The notes under the pieces: model-generated
What the model was told of the DNA's origin: nothing
The model's database searches: none
What the model saw: only the letters and a program-made list of their open reading frames with translations
In this document: piece after piece, positions 7,179 to 14,307 of the stretch
How positions within the stretch are numbered: position 1 is the stretch's first letter
Layout of the letters: the number at the start of each line of letters is the position of its first letter
Assembly: GCA_035761165.1 (NCBI GenBank)
Contig: DASTRO010000064.1
Location: 1 to 16,795, forward strand
Direction of reading: 5' to 3'
Origin: CALCHX01 sp035761165
GTDB lineage: Bacteria > Gemmatimonadota > Gemmatimonadetes > Gemmatimonadales > Gemmatimonadaceae
DNA: 16,795 bases
Program-made: the position numbers and the translations under genes

Positions 7179-7717
7179 ACGCGCTCCACCTCGCGCAACA
7201 GCTCACGGAGTCGGTCACAAGCCCGCTTCACCCGCATCTTCAGCGCCGAGACGCCCGCTCCGGTCAGCTCGGCCATCTCCTCGTAGCTCAGCTCCTCGAC
7301 GTGCTTGAGCAGGAACGCTTCCCGCTGCAGCGGATCGAGACGCGCGAGCGCCACCTCGATCTCCTCGCGCCAGGCCGCCTGCTCGGCCGGGTGCTCCTCC
7401 CGCGCCGTGAGGAGGGCCGCCGGATCGCGGACGAATGTGCGCTCCCGCCGCCCCCGCCGTCCACCGTGCGTCCGGCAGCGGTTGACGAGGATCCGGTACA
7501 GCCAGGCCCCGAAGCGCGCCGGCTCCTCGCACCGCGCCAGTGATCGATAGGCGCGCAGGAAGGCGTCCTGCAGGGCTTCCTCCGCATCCTCCTCGCTCCC
7601 GAGCATGTAGACGGCGAAGCGCTGGTAGCGCTCGCGGTATCGCCGCACGAGCACCCCGAACGCAGCCGTGTCCCCCTCGAGGGCGCGCTGTACGAGCAGG
7701 TCGTCGGCGGTCTCCAC
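7175..7717 (-). CDS. ECF-type RNA polymerase sigma-70 factor
   Basis: 180 residues with only regions 2 and 4, the ECF architecture. Region 2 spans about 10-83, with the core-binding and -10 recognition helices around SEEDAEEALQDAFLRAYRSL and WLYRILVNRC. Region 4 spans about 122-172, with the helix-turn-helix LSYEEMAELTGAGVSALKMR. The Arg-rich linker HGGRRGRRER joins them. The start is GTG at 7717; a purine-rich AGGGG lies about 12 nt upstream, so initiation may be weak. The gene is first in a cluster with the CBM48 membrane protein (4-nt overlap), the classic sigma/anti-sigma order. The operon promoter should lie between 7718 and 7758, but I see no convincing -35/-10 pair; an ATCAG/CTGAT inverted repeat is present near 7732-7744. 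Confidence 0.92.
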   Translation of the reverse strand: METADDLLVQRALEGDTAAFGVLVRRYRERYQRFAVYMLGSEEDAEEALQDAFLRAYRSLARCEEPARFGAWLYRILVNRCRTHGGRRGRRERTFVRDPAALLTAREEHPAEQAAWREEIEVALARLDPLQREAFLLKHVEELSYEEMAELTGAGVSALKMRVKRACDRLRELLREVERV

Positions 7718-7758
7718 GGTGATCAGACCCCTGATGGGTGGTGAGGGTCACTGGGAAC

Positions 7759-7873
7759 GGCGAGCGACGAGCGACGAGTGGCGAGCGACGAGCGACGAGC
7801 CGGGGCCTCGGGCGGGCCAGTCCTGGCGTCCCCAGGGGTGTGCGGGTCACTCGTCGCTCATCGCTCGTCGCTG
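7759..7873. repeat. Composite repeat, copy 2: inverted copy of the heptamer/core element
   Basis: Six heptamer units (7759-7800, mainly GACGAGC, with GACGAGT and GGCGAGC variants) precede a 48-nt core (7801-7848). Then come three inverted units (7849-7869) and a partial fourth. Read on the minus strand, the core matches 4327-4374 at 46 of 48 positions, and the same variant unit GACGAGT touches the core on the same side. It abuts the fadJ stop codon (gap of 4 nt) and fills the space between fadJ and the sigma-factor gene. Confidence 0.9.
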
Positions 7874-7877
7874 CCCT

Positions 7878-10070
7878 TCACACTGGCTTCCCGCGCTCAG
7901 GATAGAAGCGCTCCCCGCGCGCCGCCATCCGCAGCAGCGGTGTGGCAGGGGCGAAGCGGTCGGGGAAGCGGGCTTCCAACTCCTCCAGCTGCTTGACGAT
8001 CCGGGGGGCGCCTACCGCGTCCACGTAGCGGAACGGGCCGCCGCGGAAGGGAGGGAAGCCGATGCCGAAGACCGCCCCCACGTCGCCGTCGCGGGGCGAG
8101 CGGAGCACCCCCTCGTCCAGGCAGCGCGCGGCCTCGTTCACCATCGCCAGCACCAGCCGCTGCTGCATCTCGCCCGCCGGGCGGTCGAGGCGCGTGGGCC
8201 CCGTGGGGAGGAGCGTGTACACCGACGCGTCCACCGCCCCCTTCTTCCCGCGCTTGTCGTACAGGTAGAAGCCGGAGCGCCCCTTGCGCCCCGTGCGCCC
8301 GGCCTCGAGCACGCGCTGCAGGGAGCGCGAGCGCGGCATGCGCGCGCCGAACGCCTCGCTCAGCACCGTCGCCACCTTGCCGGCCACGTCCAGCCCCACC
8401 TCGTCGAGCAGGGTGATCGGGCCCACGGGAAAGCCGAAGTCCACCATCGCGCGGTCCACCGCCTCGATCGACACCCCCTCGTCGAGCAGGAAGCCGGCCT
8501 CGTTCATGTAAGCGGCCAGCGTGCGCGTGGTGTAGAAGCCCGGCCCGTCGTTGACGACGATCACCGTCTTCCCGAGCCGCTTGCCGTAGGCCACCGCGGT
8601 CACGGTGGCCGTCGGGCTGGTGCGCGGCGTCACGATCACCTCGAGCAGCGGCATCTTGGGCACGGGGGAGAAGAAGTGCATCCCCAGCACGTGCTCCGGC
8701 CGGCGCGACGCGTCGGCCAGCACGCCGATCGGGATGGTGCTCGTGTTCGACGCGTAGATGGCGTCGGGCGGCAGCACCGCCTCGGCCTCGCGCAGCACCT
8801 GCTGCTTGAGCGCCACGTCCTCGAACACCGCCTCGATGCACAGGTCCACGTTGCCGAAGCCGCTGTAGCGCGTGGTCCCCCCCACGAGCGCGAGCAGGTC
8901 CTGGAACTGCGGGCGCGTGAGGCGGCGCTTCTTCAACCGCTCCTCGAAGACGTCGCGCGCCGCGCGCAGCCCACGCCCGACGCGCGCGTCGTCGGTGTCC
9001 TTGAGGCGCACGAGCGTCTGCTGCAGCGCGGCCACCGCGGCGATCCCCGCCCCCATGAAGCCGGCGCCCAGCACGGCGATCTTCTCCACCGGCAGCGGGT
9101 CCGGCGCCGGCGCCGCCACTCCGGGATCCTTCTTCAGCGCCGTCGTCGCGAAGAAGAGGAAGGTGAGCTCGCGCGCCACCTCGCCCACCACCAGCTCGCC
9201 GAACTTCCGCGCCTCGGCGAAGTAGCCGCGCTCGTCCCCCTCGTGATAGCCGGTGGCCACGACGTCGAGCGCGGTCAGGGGCGCGGGATAGTGCCCCTTC
9301 GTGCGCGCGAGCGTCTGCTCGCGCGCCCGGCGGAGGACGATCGCCCGCCCGGCGGGGTTCTCGTCGAGCAGGAAGTCGGCGACGCCGCGCCGGCGGCGCC
9401 CCTGCGAGGGGGACAGCCTGCCGTCGGCCAGGGCGCGCGCGCGGTCGAGCGCGACGTCGCGCAGGATGGCCGGGTGCACCAGCTCGTCCACGAGCCCCAG
9501 GCGCAGCGCCTGCCGGCCCCGCACCGTGCGCCCGGTGAGGATCAGGTCGAGCGCGGCGCGCAGCCCCACCGTCTGCGGCAGCCGCTGCGTGCCGCCGGCA
9601 CCGGGAATGAGCCCCAGCTGCACCTCGGGGAAGCCGAGCCCCGTCTTCGGGTCGTCGGTGGCGATGCGGTAGGCGCAGGCCAGCGCCGTCTCCAGCCCGC
9701 CGCCCAGGCAGCTGCCGTGGATGGCGGCGACCACCGGCACGCGCAGGTCCTCCAGCCGCTGCAGCAGCTTCTGCCCCTCGCGGCTCAGCCGCTCCGCGTC
9801 GGCCGCCGTCTCCAGGCCGAGGAGCTCCTCCACGTCGGCGCCGGCGATGAAGACGTCCGGCTTGCCGCTCGTCAGCACGGCCGCGCGGATCGACGGATCG
9901 CTCTCCAGCCGGTCGAGGAGCGCGCTCACGTCCTGCCGCACGCGGGGGCCCAGCACGTTCACCGGCGCGCCGGGCACGTCGAGCGTGACGACGACGATGC
10001 CGCCGTCGAGCCGCTCGGTGGCCAGCGTGCCGACGGTCTCCGTCTCCGGTGGCGTTCGCGTCGTCGTCAT
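7878..10070 (-). CDS. fadJ: Fatty-acid oxidation alpha subunit: enoyl-CoA hydratase / 3-hydroxyacyl-CoA dehydrogenase
   Basis: 730 residues; performs hydration of trans-2-enoyl-CoA and NAD-dependent oxidation of the 3-hydroxy product in beta-oxidation. The N-terminal crotonase domain (about 15-300) has the oxyanion loop GSCLGGGLE and both catalytic glutamates, Glu127 and Glu149 (in FPEVQLG). The Rossmann domain starts at KIAVLGAGFMGAG (GxGxxG 335-340). The dehydrogenase His/Glu pair is His465 (GMHFFSPV) and Glu477 (LLEVI). A C-terminal 3HCDH duplication runs to the end. The length fits FadJ/FadB (about 715-730). The ATG at 10070 overlaps the thiolase stop (ATGA), so the two are co-translated, as expected for subunits of one trifunctional complex. 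FadB is the alternative name; the order thiolase-then-alpha matches fadIJ. Confidence 0.95.
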   Translation of the reverse strand: MTTTRTPPETETVGTLATERLDGGIVVVTLDVPGAPVNVLGPRVRQDVSALLDRLESDPSIRAAVLTSGKPDVFIAGADVEELLGLETAADAERLSREGQKLLQRLEDLRVPVVAAIHGSCLGGGLETALACAYRIATDDPKTGLGFPEVQLGLIPGAGGTQRLPQTVGLRAALDLILTGRTVRGRQALRLGLVDELVHPAILRDVALDRARALADGRLSPSQGRRRRGVADFLLDENPAGRAIVLRRAREQTLARTKGHYPAPLTALDVVATGYHEGDERGYFAEARKFGELVVGEVARELTFLFFATTALKKDPGVAAPAPDPLPVEKIAVLGAGFMGAGIAAVAALQQTLVRLKDTDDARVGRGLRAARDVFEERLKKRRLTRPQFQDLLALVGGTTRYSGFGNVDLCIEAVFEDVALKQQVLREAEAVLPPDAIYASNTSTIPIGVLADASRRPEHVLGMHFFSPVPKMPLLEVIVTPRTSPTATVTAVAYGKRLGKTVIVVNDGPGFYTTRTLAAYMNEAGFLLDEGVSIEAVDRAMVDFGFPVGPITLLDEVGLDVAGKVATVLSEAFGARMPRSRSLQRVLEAGRTGRKGRSGFYLYDKRGKKGAVDASVYTLLPTGPTRLDRPAGEMQQRLVLAMVNEAARCLDEGVLRSPRDGDVGAVFGIGFPPFRGGPFRYVDAVGAPRIVKQLEELEARFPDRFAPATPLLRMAARGERFYPERGKPV

Positions 10071-11362
10071 GCGCGCTCCACGACCATGGCGAAGCCCATG
10101 CCGCCCGCGGCGCAGACGGTCATCAGCCCGAACTGCCCGTCGCGCCGCCGCAGCTCGTGGCAGAGGGTGGTGGTGATCCGCGCGCCCGTCGCCCCGAAGG
10201 GGTGCCCGATGGCGATGGACCCGCCCATCACGTTCAGCCGCGCCCGGTCCACCTCCCCCACCGGCTGGCTGAACCCCGCCCGCTCGGCCCACGCGCGGCT
10301 CTCGAACCCCTGCAGGTTGGACAGCACCTGCGCGGCGAACGCCTCGTGCATCTCGACCAGATCGATGTCGGCCAGGGTGAGGCCGGCGCGCTGCAGCGCC
10401 ACCGGCGCCGCCAGCACGGGGGCCTGCAGCAGCTGCTCCCCGGGGTCGAGTGCCGCATAGGCGTAGGAGCGGATGTAGGCGAGCGGCTCGTAGCCCAGCG
10501 CCCGCGCCGCGTCCTCGGCCATGAGCAGCACGGCCGCGCCGCCGTCGGTGAGCGGCGAGCTGTTGCCCGCCGTCACGCTGCCGTAGCGCCGGTCGAAGAC
10601 GGGCTTCAGCGCGGCCAGCTGCTCGAGGCTCGTGTTGTCGCGGATGCCGTTGTCGCTCCGCGCCACCTGCGTGTAGTCGGGCGGGATCCAGACGGGGGCG
10701 ATCTCCTCGGTGAGCCGGCCGTCGGCGGTGCCGGCGGCGGCCAGCCGGTGCGAGCGCAGCGCCAGCTGGTCCTGCTCCTCTCGCGAGATCCGGTTGAGCT
10801 TCGCCATCTTCTCCGCCGACTCGCCCATCGTCTCCCCCGTGCTCGGCTCGGCGATGGCGGGGGTGATGGGGCGCAGATCGCGCGGCCGGATGGTGGCCAG
10901 CGACCTCACCCGCCCGCCGAGCGACTTGGCGCGGCTGGCCCCGACGAGGGCGTCGCTGAAGCCGCGCGAGTGCAGCACGGGCACGCGGCTGAGCGACTCG
11001 GCCCCGCCGGCGATGGCGACGTCGACGTGCCCGAGGAGGATCTGGTCGGCGGCGTCGGTGATGGCCTGGTTGGCGCTGGCGCAGGCGCGGCTGACGGAGA
11101 CGGCCTGCACCCCCTTGGGCAGCATCGGCAGGAGCGAGACCTCGCGCGCGATGTTGGGCGCCAGCACGTCCGGCACGACGGTCCCGAAGACGAGGGCCTG
11201 CACGGCCTTGCCATCGAGGCTGGTGCGCTGCAGCAGCTCCGCCACGGCGAGCTTGCCGAGCTCGATGGCGGAGAGTTTGCGCAGGAGCGTGCCGGCCCTG
11301 GTGAAGGGCGTCCGCACGCCGGCGACGATGGCGACGCGACGACCGGGTGAGGCGAGAGGCAT
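10067..11362 (-). CDS. fadI: Acetyl-CoA acyltransferase (3-ketoacyl-CoA thiolase)
   Basis: 431 residues; cleaves 3-ketoacyl-CoA with CoA to acetyl-CoA and a shortened acyl-CoA, the last step of beta-oxidation. Thiolase landmarks are complete: nucleophile Cys94 in SRACASANQAI, EMHEAFAAQ, His387 in GHPFGATGAR, and the second catalytic Cys417 in VCAAGGMGFAM. Length and the MHEAFAAQ motif fit the FadI branch. The ATG at 11362 gives the expected thiolase N-terminus (GRRVAIVAGVRTPF). The open frame continues 30 codons upstream, but that extension only translates the heptamer repeat and is not believed. No Shine-Dalgarno is seen before the ATG. The stop overlaps the fadJ start by four bases. Confidence 0.94.
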   Translation of the reverse strand: MPLASPGRRVAIVAGVRTPFTRAGTLLRKLSAIELGKLAVAELLQRTSLDGKAVQALVFGTVVPDVLAPNIAREVSLLPMLPKGVQAVSVSRACASANQAITDAADQILLGHVDVAIAGGAESLSRVPVLHSRGFSDALVGASRAKSLGGRVRSLATIRPRDLRPITPAIAEPSTGETMGESAEKMAKLNRISREEQDQLALRSHRLAAAGTADGRLTEEIAPVWIPPDYTQVARSDNGIRDNTSLEQLAALKPVFDRRYGSVTAGNSSPLTDGGAAVLLMAEDAARALGYEPLAYIRSYAYAALDPGEQLLQAPVLAAPVALQRAGLTLADIDLVEMHEAFAAQVLSNLQGFESRAWAERAGFSQPVGEVDRARLNVMGGSIAIGHPFGATGARITTTLCHELRRRDGQFGLMTVCAAGGMGFAMVVERA

Positions 11363-11378
11363 GGGGGAAAGGTACAGC

Positions 11379-11406
11379 GACGAGCGACGAGCGACGAGCG
11401 ACGAGG
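11379..11406 (+). repeat. GACGAGC heptamer array upstream of fadI
   Basis: Three perfect GACGAGC units and a terminal GACGAGG lie 16 nt upstream of the fadI start codon. The sequence after the array differs from the 48-nt core found elsewhere, so this is a solo arm or a diverged copy. Confidence 0.85.
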
Positions 11407-11466
11407 GGTGCGCCTCCGCGGGGGCGGGGGCCCGGTGGCCGGGGCGGGGCACTCGGCCGGGCTGGG

Positions 11467-11637
11467 AGGCGTCGAGCGTCGAGCGGCGGTGAGCGAACGG
11501 CGTACGGGGGCGTGGATTCGATGCTGGTCGGGCGCGGGTTCGGCGGTATCATGGTGTTCGGGGGGGGCCCCCGGAAACCGTCCCCCGCGTGATCCCCTCG
11601 ACGCGTCACGCGCCACGCCCCTCGACGCTCGACGCCT
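11467..11637. repeat. 17-bp perfect inverted repeat built from GTCGAGC heptamers
   Basis: AGGCGTCGAGCGTCGAG at 11467-11483 is the exact reverse complement of 11621-11637, with 137 nt between them. The arms use the same GTCGAGC unit as the array at 1855-1882. This is the same arm-core-arm plan as the composite repeat but with a different core. Confidence 0.8.
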
Positions 11638-11695
11638 CTCTCGTCGCGGATGCCCCCTCCTCTCACCCCACCAGTCCCGTCGCGCCCCGCGCCCC

Positions 11696-11723
11696 GCTCA
11701 TCGCTGACCGCTGATCGCTGATC
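11696..11723 (-). repeat. GATCAGC-type heptamer array upstream of glpD
   Basis: Four tandem units on the plus strand: GCTCATC, GCTGACC, GCTGATC, GCTGATC. The array ends 12 nt before the glpD ATG, where a ribosome binding site would be expected, and no Shine-Dalgarno is present there. Confidence 0.85.
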
Positions 11724-11735
11724 GCTCTCCCAACC

Positions 11736-13379
11736 ATGTCCACCACGACCTGGCTCGACCGCCATCACGCCCTCGACCGGCTGGGCCGCCTGCGCTTCGA
11801 CGTGCTCGTCGTCGGCGGGGGGATCACCGGGGCGGGGATCGCGCGCGATGCCGCGCTGCGCGGGCTGCGCGTGGCGCTGGTGGACCGCGGCGACTTCGCG
11901 GGCGGGACGTCGAGCCGCTCGTCGCGCCTCGTGCATGGCGGCGTGCGCTACCTGGAGCACGGGCACCTGCGCCTCGTCTTCGAGGCCAGCCGCGAACGCA
12001 GCCTCCTGCTCCGCGTCGCGCCGCATCTCGTCCGGCCGCTCGCCTTCACCTGGCCCGTCTACCGCGGCGGACGCATCCCGCGCTGGAAGCTCCTCGCCGG
12101 CCTCACGCTGTACGACGCGCTCGCCCGCTTCGGCAATGTCGGCCGCCACCGGCGGCTCAGCGCGACCGAGGTGCTGCAGGCCGAGCCCGCACTGGCGCGC
12201 GACGGGCTGCTCGGCGGCGCGCGCTACTGGGACGCCGCCACCGACGACGCGCGCCTCACGCTGGCCACCGTCCTCGCCGCGGCCGACGCCGACGCGACCG
12301 TCGCCAACTACTGCACCGTGCGCGCGCTCACGCACGGCGGCGGGCGCGTCACCGGCGCGGTCGTCGCCGACCGGTTCGGCGCCCCGGAGCGCACCGTGCG
12401 CGCCGACGTCGTCGTCAACGCCACCGGCCCGTGGGCCGACGAGCTGCTGGCGCTGGACGACGGCGCCGCGCACGCGCACGTGCGCGGCACCAAGGGCGCG
12501 CACCTGCTCGTCCCGCGCGAGCGCGTGCGCAACGTCGGCGCCGTGACCCTGCTCTCCCCGCTCGACGGGCGCGTGATGTTCGTCCTCCCCGCCGGCCAGT
12601 TCACGCTCGTCGGCACCACCGACACGCGGACGACGATGCCGCCCGACCGCGTGCAGGCCACGGAGGGGGACGTCAGCTACCTGCTCGCCTCGGTGAACGC
12701 GCTCTTCCCCGAGGCCGCGCTCACGCGCGACGACGTGGTCAGCGCATGGGCCGGGCTGCGCCCGCTGGTGGCCGAGGGGCAGGCGAGCGACGCCAGCGAG
12801 GGGCGGCTCTCCCGCGAGCACGCCCTCACCTGGTCGCGCTCGGGCATGCTCACGGTGACCGGCGGCAAGCTCACCACCTTCCGCTCCATGGCCGCCGAGG
12901 CGGTGGACGCGGTGATCGCCAAGCTGCACCGCCGCGCCGGCAAGCCGCTCACCCAGCGCCGCACCTTCCCCGGCGGCGACTTCCTCTCGCTCGCCTCGGA
13001 GGAGGCGGCCGCCACCACCGCCTGCGGCGACCCCGAGGCCGCCGTGCACCTGGTCCGCGCCCACGGCGCGCGCTGGCGGCGCGTCTGGGCGCTCACGGAG
13101 CACGACCGGCGCCTGCGCGAGCGCATCGAGCCGGACCTCCCGTACCTGGCCGTGGAGGTGGTCTACGCCGTCCGCCAGGAGCTGGCCTGCACCCCCGCCG
13201 ACATCCTCCTCCGTCGCACGCCGCTGGCCTACGAGACGCGCGACCACGGCCGCGGCGCGCTCGACCGCGTCCTCGAGCTGATGGCGCCACTCCTCCACTG
13301 GGACGCCGCCACCTGCGCCGCCATGCGCGCCGACTACGAGGCCGAGGCCGAGCGCATCCTCGCGGTCGCGCCGGAGTGA
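11736..13379 (+). CDS. glpD: Glycerol-3-phosphate dehydrogenase (FAD-dependent)
   Basis: 547 residues; oxidises sn-glycerol 3-phosphate to dihydroxyacetone phosphate at the inner membrane and passes electrons to quinone. The dinucleotide-binding motif VVGGGITGAG lies at residues 25-34, followed by the GlpD signature SSRSSRLVHGGVRYLEHG. Further family landmarks are GTKGAHLLVPR, GTTDTRT and TGGKLTTFR (about 375-382). A C-terminal alpha-helical DAO_C domain spans roughly 410-520. The length is normal for long bacterial GlpD. The ATG at 11736 starts the protein at the usual distance from the FAD motif. Divergent from fadIJ, it fits joint use of fatty acids and glycerol from lipids. glpK and glpF are not in the window. 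Confidence 0.95.
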   Translation: MSTTTWLDRHHALDRLGRLRFDVLVVGGGITGAGIARDAALRGLRVALVDRGDFAGGTSSRSSRLVHGGVRYLEHGHLRLVFEASRERSLLLRVAPHLVRPLAFTWPVYRGGRIPRWKLLAGLTLYDALARFGNVGRHRRLSATEVLQAEPALARDGLLGGARYWDAATDDARLTLATVLAAADADATVANYCTVRALTHGGGRVTGAVVADRFGAPERTVRADVVVNATGPWADELLALDDGAAHAHVRGTKGAHLLVPRERVRNVGAVTLLSPLDGRVMFVLPAGQFTLVGTTDTRTTMPPDRVQATEGDVSYLLASVNALFPEAALTRDDVVSAWAGLRPLVAEGQASDASEGRLSREHALTWSRSGMLTVTGGKLTTFRSMAAEAVDAVIAKLHRRAGKPLTQRRTFPGGDFLSLASEEAAATTACGDPEAAVHLVRAHGARWRRVWALTEHDRRLRERIEPDLPYLAVEVVYAVRQELACTPADILLRRTPLAYETRDHGRGALDRVLELMAPLLHWDAATCAAMRADYEAEAERILAVAPE

Positions 13380-13388
13380 CGGGACGGC

Positions 13389-13579
13389 AACTGCTTACCG
13401 CGGATGAGCGCGGACGACGCGGATCGTTCCTCGGCCATCCACCGCTCCCCTCTCCAGAACACGGAGAGGAAGGGTGGGTGCAACGCAGTTCACCCCTCCT
13501 CTCCCCGGGTCAGGAGATAGGAGGGGTGAACGGTACCGGTCGATCCGCGTTCATCCGCGGAAATCCGTGGTACGCAGTT
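13389..13579. repeat. Nested inverted-repeat element between convergent glpD and greA
   Basis: Outer imperfect arms (13389-13426 and 13541-13579) both read AACTGC at the outer end and ACGCGGATCG at the inner end, with repeated CGCGGAT inside. Within them is a perfect 13-bp inverted repeat, GTTCACCCCTCCT at 13488-13500 with its complement at 13519-13531, and a weaker CTCTCC/GGAGAG hairpin near 13450-13469. The element fills the 226-nt gap between the two stop codons, and its hairpins could terminate transcription from both sides, although no clear T-tract follows. Confidence 0.75.
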
Positions 13580-13605
13580 CCGGCCGTTCGAGCCGGCGGC
13601 GCGAC

Positions 13606-14082
13606 TCAGTCGGCGACGGTCTCGTGGATGGTCTGCAGCTCGACGATCCGCAGGCGGCGCGTGAGGGCAGGGAGCTTCAGGATGACCTCCTCCCCGACGC
13701 CCTTGTTGACCAGCGCGCGGCCGATGGGCGAGGACATCGTCACCTGCCCCTCCTCGAACTCCTCGGCGTCGCCGAAGACCAGGTTGTACGTCTCGCGCTG
13801 CCCGCTGCGCTCGTCCTCCACGACGACGCGCGAGCCCAGCCCCACCTTGTCGGCGGGGATCTGCGAGACGTCGATCTGCGAGAGCTTGCTGAGGCGCTGC
13901 CGCAGCTGGCCGAGCCGCGCCTGCACGAACTGCTGGCGCTCGAGCGCCGCCTTGTATTCGCTGTTCTCGCGCAGGTCGCCATGCTCGACCGCTTTGCGGA
14001 TCTCGTTGGGCAGGACGACGTTGAGCTCGTGCTGCAGGCGCTCGACTTCCTCGCCCAGCTTGGCCTTGAGTTCCTCGATCAT
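13606..14082 (-). CDS. greA: Transcription elongation factor GreA
   Basis: 158 residues, the standard GreA length. It binds the RNA polymerase secondary channel and triggers cleavage of the 3' end of backtracked RNA. The N-terminal antiparallel coiled coil (about 1-75) carries the tip motif HGDLRENSEYKAA, with Asp36 and Glu39 as the acidic pair that reaches the active site. The C-terminal FKBP-like globular domain (about 80-158) has SPIGRALVNKGVGEEV. The ATG at 14082 gives the conserved start; no Shine-Dalgarno is seen in the 15 nt upstream. A promoter and a terminator-like hairpin precede it, suggesting control by attenuation. Confidence 0.96.
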   Translation of the reverse strand: MIEELKAKLGEEVERLQHELNVVLPNEIRKAVEHGDLRENSEYKAALERQQFVQARLGQLRQRLSKLSQIDVSQIPADKVGLGSRVVVEDERSGQRETYNLVFGDAEEFEEGQVTMSSPIGRALVNKGVGEEVILKLPALTRRLRIVELQTIHETVAD

Positions 14083-14094
14083 GGACGGCAAGGG

Positions 14095-14134
14095 AAAAAA
14101 GTGGAGCGCCCGGCCTGTCTCCGAGGCCGGGCGC
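14095..14134 (-). terminator. Intrinsic terminator / attenuator hairpin in the greA leader
   Basis: A perfect 11-bp GC-rich inverted repeat (GCGCCCGGCCT at 14106-14116 with its complement at 14124-14134, 7-nt loop) is followed on the minus strand by CCACTTTTTT, ending only about 12 nt before the greA start codon. No other minus-strand gene lies upstream, so the hairpin belongs to the greA transcript itself. Confidence 0.75.
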
Positions 14135-14151
14135 CACCTGTCACTGAGGTG

Positions 14152-14180
14152 AGTGTAGCACCCGGACCGGGACCGCGCAA
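14152..14180 (-). promoter_or_regulatory. Putative sigma-70 type promoter of greA
   Basis: On the minus strand, TTGCGC (14175-14180) and TACACT (14152-14157) are separated by exactly 17 nt. They match the -35 and -10 consensus at 3/6 and 4/6. The predicted start near 14145 gives a leader of about 60 nt containing the terminator hairpin. Confidence 0.5.
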
Positions 14181-14219
14181 ATGCCGCGCCGCGCGTCCCG
14201 TCACCCCGCTGCGCGGCTT

Positions 14220-14225
14220 TATATT
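14220..14225 (+). promoter_or_regulatory. Putative -10 element of the dehydrogenase gene
   Basis: TATATT, 5/6 match to the sigma-70 -10 consensus, stands out in a GC-rich divergent region 82 nt before the start codon. The best -35 candidate, CCGTCA 16 nt upstream (14198-14203), is weak. Confidence 0.35.
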
Positions 14226-14307
14226 CCGTTTCCTCCACCCTCACATCCTCCGGCCGTCGGCGCCTCCCGCCGACGACCGGCACCGGCGACGGAGCACGCG
14301 CGCGTAG

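Larger units (their letters stand above)
11363..11735. other. Repeat-filled divergent intergenic region between fadI and glpD
   Basis: 373 nt without a credible gene. It holds heptamer arrays next to both start codons, a 17-bp inverted repeat, and a run of eight G followed by five C near 11560-11573. It must contain the promoters for both fadIJ and glpD. A TATCAT at 11547-11552 (plus strand) is the only -10-like hexamer noticed, and it has no matching -35. Confidence 0.6.

Noticed and set aside
7668..10460. 930-codon plus-strand open frame opposite fadJ
   Set aside because: No motif or fold signal, starts inside the sigma gene and crosses the heptamer repeat; an antisense shadow.
11363..11452. 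30-codon N-terminal extension of FadI
   Set aside because: It translates heptamer repeat DNA and precedes the normal thiolase N-terminus.
10071..13298. Upstream extension of fadJ into an 1806-codon minus-strand frame
   Set aside because: The extension is out-of-frame thiolase and antisense glpD; the real start at 10070 is fixed by the ATGA overlap and the crotonase N-terminus.
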